A DNA stretch of 12,045 nucleotides. It comes from an uncultured Campylobacter sp. (GTDB lineage Bacteria; Campylobacterota; Campylobacteria; Campylobacterales; Campylobacteraceae). Positions within the stretch are counted from its first letter, which is position 1; each line of letters starts with the position of its first letter. The stretch lies in NCBI RefSeq assembly GCF_938031315.1, contig NZ_CALHHT010000376.1:1-12045 (forward strand). The letters are read 5' to 3'. Position numbers and translations under genes: made by a program. This document shows positions 6,504 through 12,045 of this stretch, piece by piece. Below the pieces are notes generated by a model. It was given only the letters and a program-made list of their open reading frames with translations, had not been told where the DNA came from and did no database searches.

Positions 6504-6833
6504 ATGCAACACATCAAAAATATCGACGCCGCTAAGGCCGTAGAGCTTGCTTCGCTAGTCGAAGTATCCCCTCATAAGGTGATTTCGCGCACCCTCGCGC
6601 AAAATCCTGCGCTGAATATGACGCTTTTTGCCTTCGACGGCGGCGAGGAGATCAGCTCGCACAAATCCGACGGCGACGCGTTCGTTTACGTGCTTGAGGG
6701 CGAGGGCGATTTCACGATCGACGGGCAGAAGCACCGCGTAAAAGCGGGGCAAAGCATCGTCATGCCTGCGGGCTTGCCGCACGCGATCTTCGCGCCGGTG
6801 CCGTTTAAGTGGTTTTTAGTGGTAGTTTTTTAG
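6504..6833 (+). CDS. Small single-domain cupin protein
   Basis: A 109-residue protein that is essentially one cupin beta-barrel. Motif 1 region is GGEEISSH53KSDGDAFVYVLEGEG and motif 2 is G82QSIVMPAGLPH93. His53 and His93, two of the usual metal ligands, are present. The second His and the Glu of the classical HxH...E motif are replaced by Ser55 and Ala59. That pattern, with DAFVYVLEGE, is common in small cupins of unknown role, so metal binding cannot be assumed. Small ones are often annotated only as cupin-domain proteins. The start has AAGGAG at 6493-6498 at good spacing. It lies 66 bases after nnrS on the same strand, so it may be co-transcribed with it. No specific substrate or reaction can be assigned. 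Confidence 0.9.
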   Translation: MQHIKNIDAAKAVELASLVEVSPHKVISRTLAQNPALNMTLFAFDGGEEISSHKSDGDAFVYVLEGEGDFTIDGQKHRVKAGQSIVMPAGLPHAIFAPVPFKWFLVVVF

Positions 6834-7304
6834 CCTCTAAGTTTAAGGGCGGGCTAAATTTTAAAATTTAGCCCGCTCGCCACTTCATAAAATTTTATCC
6901 GAAATTCCATTCGCAGGGTTGTTCTGTTTGTTTCTGACGGCTATCGCTCGCCCTCGCAAAATTTTAAAATTTAGAAACGTTTAAATTTTACTTTTACCGC
7001 GCCCAAAAATTTCGTCTGTTTTGCAAACCGTGCGGGAGCTGAAAATAATACATCGCGTTTGCGCGCCGTGGCTGAGCTCCGAAATCGTACGCTTAAGCTT
7101 GCATCGAAAGTCAAATCCATAGCTCGCGCGTTGAATTTTGAAGTCGCGCCGAGCGTGCAATACATATCGGGCGAGTAGAGCAGATTGACGCCGTAGTAGG
7201 GCAAATCCGCCGAGTGCGCAATGTGCACTGAGCTAACAGATCGAGAGTTAAATTTAAAGGCCTCCGGAGCGAAATACACGCCAAGCCGGCCTAAATTTTA
7301 AAAT
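6834..7304. other. Convergent intergenic region, no supported gene
   Basis: This 471-base gap lies between the ends of the cupin (plus) and recJ (minus). It holds a 28-base perfect palindrome near the cupin end, three copies of AAATTTTAAAATTT, and one minus-strand open frame (7279-6971, GTG start, 102 codons) with no clear ribosome site or recognisable family. I see no RNA gene. A decayed gene is possible and is discussed in the findings. Confidence 0.6.
6849..6876. terminator. Perfect 28-bp palindrome, probable bidirectional terminator
   Basis: Two 14-base arms meet at 6862/6863: GCGGGCTAAATTTT and its exact complement. It starts 15 bases after the cupin stop. The outer GC-rich part (GCGGGC/GCCCGC) would form the base of a stable hairpin. 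The inner AAATTTTAAAATTT would form the upper stem and tight loop. There is no clean T-run after it on either side, so this is not a textbook intrinsic terminator. Its position between convergent genes still makes termination the simplest role. Confidence 0.5.
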
Positions 7305-7308
7305 TTAG
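7291..7308. repeat. 18-bp palindrome spanning the recJ stop codon
   Basis: CTAAATTTTAAAATTTAG is a perfect inverted repeat whose right arm contains the recJ TAA (minus strand, 7307-7305). It shares its core with the palindrome at 6849-6876. It may act as a weak terminator for pyrG-recJ, or simply reflect the genome's AAATTT preference. Confidence 0.5.
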
Positions 7309-8885
7309 CTCTCGCTCGGGGTCAGTTCCTTGATGATGAGCTCGGGCGTGATCGTGCCGCGGAAGTTGTTTTTGCTAATCGTAAAGATCGCATCCACTCG
7401 CTCGCCCGCGCGCGGCAAAAAGTCGTAGTTGAAAAACAGCGCCTCGACGCTGCCTCCGTTTTTATCAAGCGCCATTTTGATATGCTTGCCCTCCTTGCCG
7501 ATCTCTCTGATATTGCGGGCCCGGGCGCCTTTGATGCAAAAGAGCGGGCGCGGATTTTTCTGCCCGTACGGCTCGTAAAATTCTAAAATTTCAAGCAGCT
7601 CGAAGTCTATCTGCGACGCGTCCAGCTCGCCCAGCAGATCGTCTTGCGCGCTAAAATCGCTCAGATCTTTAGGCGTTATGCGCTCATTTACGCGCCGCTT
7701 AAACTCCTGAAGTAGCGCAGGATCGATCCCCACGCCCGCAGCGCCCTTGTGCCCGCCGAAGGTCGTTAAAATTTCGCTTTGCGAGGAGATCAGCTCTAAA
7801 ATGTCAAATTTACCGATGCTGCGCGCGCTTCCTTTGGCGCGCGAGTCGCTTACGCTAAAGACGATCGCGGGCTTTTTGTAGGTCTTGCTTAGGCGGCTTG
7901 CGACGATGCCGATGATCCCTTCGTGCCACTGCGGACCCCACACGACGATGACGTTGTCGCTCGGATCGACGCTTTTTACGATCTCGTCGTAGAGGCTTTT
8001 CTCCTCCTCTTTGCGCGAGTTGTTGATGGAATTTATCGTCTCTAGGTAGTGGTTTGCCTCTCTGATATTTTTGGCGCATAGGAAGTTATACGACATCGTC
8101 GCATCGTCCATCCGCCCCGTGCAGTTGATAAGCGGCGCGATCGTGTAGCTGATATCGTCGAATTCGAAGTGTTTTTTAAAATAATGCTCTTTAATCGCCT
8201 TGAAGCAGGCGCGGTTCGAGCTATTTAGCCGCTTGATGCCGAAGCGCAAAAGCGCGCGGTTCATATCGCGCAGCTCCATCATATCGGCGATTATGGCGAT
8301 GATGAGGATATCCATCGAGCTTGCCATATCGTAGTTCACGCCGAGGGTTTCTTTTAGCGCGCCTACGAGATACCACGCTACCTGCGCGCCGCAAATTTCG
8401 ATATTTGGGAAGGTGCAATCAGGCTGCTTCGGATTGATTATCGCATAAGCTCGCGGCAGCACGGGCGGAGGCATGTGGTGATCGGTGATGATGAGATCGA
8501 TCCCCTTTTGAGCGCAAATTTCGGCAGCTTCCGTCGCGGAGGTGCCGTTATCTACGGTGATGATGAGATCAACGTCCTCGAGCTCGCCTATGATCTCGCT
8601 GTTTAGCCCGTATCCGTCGGTGAAGCGGTTTGGGATCTTAATGACGTACTCCGCGCCTATTTGATTGAAAAAATCGCTCATTATGACGGTGCTTACGATA
8701 CCGTCGACGTCGTAATCGCCGACTACGGCTATGCGCTGGTTTTCTTCGATGGCAGTTTTTATGCGCAAAGCCGCCTTATAGGTATCCTTCAGCTCGCAAG
8801 GTAAGGGAATTTCAGAAATTTTATTGTGTCGATCGCCTGCAAATCTCGATTTTAAAATTTCCCTTATCTCATTTTTACCTAGCAT
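7305..8885 (-). CDS. recJ: Single-stranded-DNA-specific exonuclease RecJ
   Basis: 5'-3' exonuclease on single-stranded DNA used in RecF-pathway recombination, mismatch and base-excision repair; cytoplasmic and metal-dependent. It has 526 residues, within the normal range but short of the longest RecJ proteins. DHH-family motifs are intact: GDYDVDG at 56-62, TVDNG with Asp112, TDHHMPP with Asp135-His136-His137, and the DHHA1 motif GGHKGAAG with His379. The segment usually reading NAAGRM is NCTGRM here. The C-terminal 110 residues would be the OB-type DNA-binding domain. The ATG (8885-8883) lies inside the pyrG gene, overlapping it by 11 bases, with only a weak purine-rich stretch upstream. Translation therefore probably depends on coupling to pyrG. 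The pair pyrG-recJ is also adjacent in C. jejuni. Confidence 0.96.
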   Translation of the reverse strand: MLGKNEIREILKSRFAGDRHNKISEIPLPCELKDTYKAALRIKTAIEENQRIAVVGDYDVDGIVSTVIMSDFFNQIGAEYVIKIPNRFTDGYGLNSEIIGELEDVDLIITVDNGTSATEAAEICAQKGIDLIITDHHMPPPVLPRAYAIINPKQPDCTFPNIEICGAQVAWYLVGALKETLGVNYDMASSMDILIIAIIADMMELRDMNRALLRFGIKRLNSSNRACFKAIKEHYFKKHFEFDDISYTIAPLINCTGRMDDATMSYNFLCAKNIREANHYLETINSINNSRKEEEKSLYDEIVKSVDPSDNVIVVWGPQWHEGIIGIVASRLSKTYKKPAIVFSVSDSRAKGSARSIGKFDILELISSQSEILTTFGGHKGAAGVGIDPALLQEFKRRVNERITPKDLSDFSAQDDLLGELDASQIDFELLEILEFYEPYGQKNPRPLFCIKGARARNIREIGKEGKHIKMALDKNGGSVEALFFNYDFLPRAGERVDAIFTISKNNFRGTITPELIIKELTPSES

Positions 8886-10506
8886 TTTTTATAGATGCTT
8901 CGATAAAGCCCAAAATAGCGGGATTTGGGCGCACTAAACGGCTGGTAAATTCCGGGTGAAACTGCACGCCCAGAAAAAACGGATGGTTTTTTAGCTCGAC
9001 CGCTTCGATAAGCCCGTCGCTCTCGCCGCAGACGATAAGACCGTGCTTTTCAAAATCGGCGCGGTACTTCGGATTGGCTTCGTAGCGGTGGCGGTGGCGC
9101 TCGCGGATGGTTTTTTGCTCGCCGTAAATTTTACCCAAAAGCGAGCCTTTTTTGACGTCGCAGTCATAGCCGCCCAGCCGCATAGTGCCGCCCATAGGGG
9201 ATTTGTGCGTGCGGATCTGCTTTTTGCCGCTTGCGTCGATAAAGCTGTCAATCAGATAGATCACCGGATCTTCGGTCTGCGGGTCAAATTCCGAGGAGTT
9301 AGCGTTTTTCAGTTTTAAGACGCTCCGCGCAAACTCCACCATCGCAAGCTGCATCCCCAAGCAGATACCCAAAAACGGCACCTTATGCACCCGCGCGTAG
9401 TTTATGGCTAAAATTTTACCCTCTATCCCGCGCGAGCCGAAGCCGCCCGCGACCAAAATTCCGTTTACGTCGCGGAAAATTTCATCCACATTGCTCGCTT
9501 CAATTTTTTCGCTGTCGATCCACTTTAAATTTATCCGCGTATCAAGCGTCGCGCCCGCGTGGATGATTCCTTCGGTGAGGGATTTGTAGCTTTCTTTCAG
9601 ATCGATATATTTGCCGACGAAAGCGATCGTGGTTTCGTTCGTAGGCACGATGACGCGCTTAACGAGGCTGTCCCAGTTGCTCATATCGACTTCGAGCTTG
9701 TTTAAGCTTAGAGTCTCTGCGATCGGCGTTAAAATATCCTGCTTCAAAAACGCAAGTGGGATCTGATAGATGCTCGCGCTATCGGGGCTTTCGATGACGC
9801 AGTTTTTATCCACGCCGCAGCTTAGCGCGATCTTATCTTTTAGCGCGCGATTTAGCGGCATTTCGGAGCGGCAGATTATCATATCGGGGCTGATACCGAT
9901 ACGACGCAGCTCACCTACGCTGTGCTGCGTGGGCTTAGTTTTGAGCTCGCCCGCGACCTTGATGAAAGGCACGAGCGTGAGGTGGATATTCATCGTATTT
10001 ACTCTACCAAGCTCCACTCTCATCGCGCGGATCGCCTCTAAAAACGGCAGCCCCTCGATGTCGCCCACGGTGCCGCCGATCTCGACGATCAGCACGTCGT
10101 TGCCCTCGCCCGCCTTTTTTATGCGGCGCACGATCTCGCCTACGATGTGAGGGATCACCTGGATCGTCTTGCCCAGATAATCGCCCCTGCGCTCCTTTTC
10201 GATGACGGAGCTGTAAACTTTGCCCGTGGTGAAGTTGTTATCTTGGCTTAAATTTTCATCCAAGAACCGCTCATAATGCCCAAGATCCAGATCGGTCTCC
10301 GCGCCGTCGTCGGTGACGAAAACCTCTCCGTGCTCCAGCGGGCTCATAGTGCCGGGATCTACGTTGATGTAGGGATCCGCCTTTAGGATGCGCACCTTTT
10401 GCCCCGCGTGCTTTAAAAGCGTCGCGATCGACGCCGCCGCAATGCCCTTACCCAGCGAGCTCAGCACTCCGCCGGTGACGAAAATATATTTCGTTTGTTT
10501 TGCCAT
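8875..10506 (-). CDS. pyrG: CTP synthase
   Basis: Makes CTP from UTP, ATP and glutamine, the last step of pyrimidine nucleotide synthesis; cytoplasmic tetramer. Its 543 residues match the family. The N-terminal amidoligase domain (about 1-270) shows VTGGVLSSLGKG (10-21), DPYINVDPGTMSP, the EHGEVFVTDDGAETDLDLGHYERF region and EIGGTVGDIE. The class I glutamine amidotransferase domain (about 290-543) has the nucleophile Cys382 in GICLGMQ and the catalytic pair His517 and Glu519 in VQFHPEF. The start follows AGGAAA, and a TATAAT lies at 10544-10539 on the same strand. Its end overlaps recJ by 11 bases in the other reading frame. All catalytic residues I checked are present, so it should be functional. 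Confidence 0.98.
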   Translation of the reverse strand: MAKQTKYIFVTGGVLSSLGKGIAAASIATLLKHAGQKVRILKADPYINVDPGTMSPLEHGEVFVTDDGAETDLDLGHYERFLDENLSQDNNFTTGKVYSSVIEKERRGDYLGKTIQVIPHIVGEIVRRIKKAGEGNDVLIVEIGGTVGDIEGLPFLEAIRAMRVELGRVNTMNIHLTLVPFIKVAGELKTKPTQHSVGELRRIGISPDMIICRSEMPLNRALKDKIALSCGVDKNCVIESPDSASIYQIPLAFLKQDILTPIAETLSLNKLEVDMSNWDSLVKRVIVPTNETTIAFVGKYIDLKESYKSLTEGIIHAGATLDTRINLKWIDSEKIEASNVDEIFRDVNGILVAGGFGSRGIEGKILAINYARVHKVPFLGICLGMQLAMVEFARSVLKLKNANSSEFDPQTEDPVIYLIDSFIDASGKKQIRTHKSPMGGTMRLGGYDCDVKKGSLLGKIYGEQKTIRERHRHRYEANPKYRADFEKHGLIVCGESDGLIEAVELKNHPFFLGVQFHPEFTSRLVRPNPAILGFIEASIKNAR

Positions 10507-10538
10507 AAGTTTTCCTAAATTTTGATATTAATGTCGCG

Positions 10539-10544
10539 ATTATA
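10539..10544 (-). promoter_or_regulatory. Candidate -10 promoter of pyrG-recJ
   Basis: A perfect TATAAT on the minus strand, 32 bases before the pyrG ATG, giving a leader of about 26 bases. No strong -35 is seen. The leader is short and I see no initially transcribed C-rich attenuation signal of the kind known for Bacillus pyrG. Confidence 0.55.
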
Positions 10545-10572
10545 ACTTCTTTTAGGTTAAAGCACACTAAGC

Positions 10573-10578
10573 TAGAAT
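10573..10578 (+). promoter_or_regulatory. Tentative -10 promoter of the DUF945-like gene
   Basis: TAGAAT in an AT-rich stretch, about 67 bases before the gene. CAAAAT at 10602-10607 is an alternative that would give a much shorter leader. Both are divergent from the pyrG promoter about 30-60 bases away. The choice cannot be settled by eye. Confidence 0.3.
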
Positions 10579-10644
10579 TTGAAAATTTTAGAAATTTACG
10601 GCAAAATACGCACCCAAATAAATTTTAAATTTAAAGGAGAGATG

Positions 10645-12045
10645 ATGAAAAAGATCATCGCGGCTTTAGTGCTCATCGTAGCGCTTATAGTGGGCGTTTT
10701 TGTGGCGACGAAGGACGCTAAAACGGGAGTAGCTAAAAGTGTAAACGATAGCATAACCAAAACGGTTGACGGTGCGGTCGGCAAGAGTGCCAGCGCGGCG
10801 ATTGAGCAGCAGATTGCAGAATTTATCGCTAGAAACGAAATTTTCGAGACTAAGAGCGCTAAATTTTATCCCGGAGATAGCAACTCGAGCGGCTTTATCG
10901 AGGGTACGGTCAAAAAAGAGAAGCTTCAGGCCTATCTGACGGACGGAGTTAAAAAAGTTAAAGAGCTTGCGGATCGCGACGATGCGAACGAGACTCTGGA
11001 TTTTGATCCTAAAGAGGTCTTCCCTCAAGATTTTGACTTCCGCTACGATTATACTATTAAGCACAGCGTGAAGGATGTCGCGGCGGGCTTTGAGATGGAC
11101 GGAACGATAAAAGTTAAAACGCCTTATTACGCAGAGCCGATAAAAGAGGTTTTTAAAACCGATACGCCAGTGAACACGCATATTCTATTCGGTCCGGGCG
11201 ATATAAAATATGAAGCCAAGTTGGTCGATATAAATTTCGCAGAAAATAGCGAGATGGTGCGCATAGCGGGCTTTAGCATAGGCGGCGTTAGCGATATGAG
11301 CGGCGAGGTCATCAAGGGGCTAAATTTTAAACTTCCGGAGTTTTTCGTGGATGACGGCAAGCAGATCGGCATAGATATGAAAGGCCTTGGATACGACGTT
11401 ACGTTTCCGAATGAGGTAAAAAAATCCGACGATCTTTTATCTAAGCTGATAATGAGCGATATAGATTATAAGGCGGGCATAAAAGAGCTAGTCGTAACCA
11501 TCAATAGGCAGCGCCTCGTCGTAGCTACAAATTTAAGCTCCGAGGGCAACAACCGCATCAAAAACGGAATTTTAACCTCCGAAGACGAAAGCAAAATGGA
11601 AACTCTTAAGATCGCCGACGTGCTTTTGCGAAATATCCACTCAAGCGTAGGAATAAACCTAAGCGCGAAGTTATATGAAAAATTTGCCTTCGCCGGATCT
11701 AAGGATTTCGATGAGCTTGCGGAAAACAAGGAGCTTTTGAAAGAGCTTTTGAAAGACGACATTAAATTTGAGATCAAAGATTTTTCGTTTGAAAACAGCC
11801 TCGGCAAAAAATTTGCTTTCAACTTAAACGCGCTAGTTGGCGGCTTTATAGATGAAGAGAAGCTCTTTGAAAAGATGGAATTTGGCGGCAAAGCTACGAT
11901 AAATACGACCATCACGGACTTCCTATCGCCTTACGACAGCCTGCGCGATTTTGCGCCTATGGCTGAAGTTTACGGCTCCGAGTTTCTTAAACCGGACGGA
12001 CAGGGCGTTAAGATGGAATTTAGCTACGACAAAGCCAACAACGCT
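10645..12045 (+). CDS. Membrane-anchored protein, probably DUF945/YdgA-like (3' end beyond window)
   Basis: An open frame of 467 codons with no stop before the window edge. It begins with one hydrophobic segment (KKIIAALVLIVALIVGVFVA), an uncleaved anchor or signal. A Lys/Ala/Ser-rich stretch follows, then a long acidic, beta-strand-rich region with no further membrane segment, so the bulk should be periplasmic. The overall plan and segments such as FKLPEFFVDDGKQIGIDMKGLGYDVTF (about residues 230-256) resemble DUF945, the E. coli YdgA family of about 500 residues with no settled function. I assign this by pattern only. I chose ATG 10645 because it lies 5 bases after AAGGAG (10634-10639); an ATG directly before it (10642) is in the same frame. 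It is divergent from pyrG. Family call moderate, gene call firm. Confidence 0.75.
   Translation, partial: MKKIIAALVLIVALIVGVFVATKDAKTGVAKSVNDSITKTVDGAVGKSASAAIEQQIAEFIARNEIFETKSAKFYPGDSNSSGFIEGTVKKEKLQAYLTDGVKKVKELADRDDANETLDFDPKEVFPQDFDFRYDYTIKHSVKDVAAGFEMDGTIKVKTPYYAEPIKEVFKTDTPVNTHILFGPGDIKYEAKLVDINFAENSEMVRIAGFSIGGVSDMSGEVIKGLNFKLPEFFVDDGKQIGIDMKGLGYDVTFPNEVKKSDDLLSKLIMSDIDYKAGIKELVVTINRQRLVVATNLSSEGNNRIKNGILTSEDESKMETLKIADVLLRNIHSSVGINLSAKLYEKFAFAGSKDFDELAENKELLKELLKDDIKFEIKDFSFENSLGKKFAFNLNALVGGFIDEEKLFEKMEFGGKATINTTITDFLSPYDSLRDFAPMAEVYGSEFLKPDGQGVKMEFSYDKANNA

Noticed and set aside
6089..6535. Plus-strand open frame of 148 codons bridging nnrS and the cupin
   Set aside because: It overlaps clear membrane helices of NnrS in another frame and runs past the cupin start; Arg-rich shadow.
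10666..11181. Minus-strand open frame of 171 codons opposite the DUF945-like gene
   Set aside because: The plus-strand frame is longer, has a strong ribosome site and an N-terminal anchor. The antisense frame has none of these.

Overview
The window looks like chromosome of a relatively GC-rich Campylobacter or close Campylobacterota relative. I base this on strong over-use of the hexamer AAATTT in otherwise roughly balanced DNA, on the gene pair pyrG-recJ, which is also adjacent in Campylobacter jejuni, and on campylobacter-like protein sequences. I cannot fix the species from sequence alone; the composition would suit oral species such as C. gracilis. Nothing here looks like an insertion sequence, prophage, CRISPR array, rRNA or tRNA.

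Layout. (1) Positions 1-1507, minus strand: the 5' nine-tenths of ilvD (dihydroxy-acid dehydratase, branched-chain amino acid synthesis), running off the left edge. (2) 1508-1698: a divergent promoter region. (3) 1699-6437, plus strand: four overlapping genes forming one operon. They are a Tat-exported NitT/TauT-type substrate-binding protein, an ABC permease, an ABC ATPase, and a 768-residue NnrS-family membrane protein with an unusual 400-residue N-terminal extension built from degenerate repeats. (4) 6504-6833: a small cupin. (5) 6834-7304: a gene-poor convergent spacer with AT-rich palindromes. (6) 10506-7305, minus strand: pyrG and recJ, overlapping by 11 bases. (7) 10507-10644: a second divergent promoter region. 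(8) 10645 to the right edge: a membrane-anchored, probably DUF945/YdgA-like protein, cut by the window end.

How the genes may work together. The ABC genes and nnrS overlap by 4-8 bases at each junction, so they are probably co-transcribed and translationally coupled. NnrS-family proteins are haem/copper membrane proteins linked to nitric oxide metabolism and nitrosative stress. A dedicated ABC importer coupled to an NnrS protein therefore suggests uptake of a small ligand connected to that function, but the substrate is not visible in the sequence. The remaining genes are housekeeping (CTP synthesis, single-strand exonuclease, Ile/Val synthesis) or of unknown role (cupin, DUF945-like).

The most unusual object is the NnrS extension. 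It has at least six tandem 48-base (16-residue) units with a Cys recurring at the same position. Two 33-base units and a scattered FxQSA-type repeat follow. The stretch holds no methionine between the first residue and the start of the NnrS domain.
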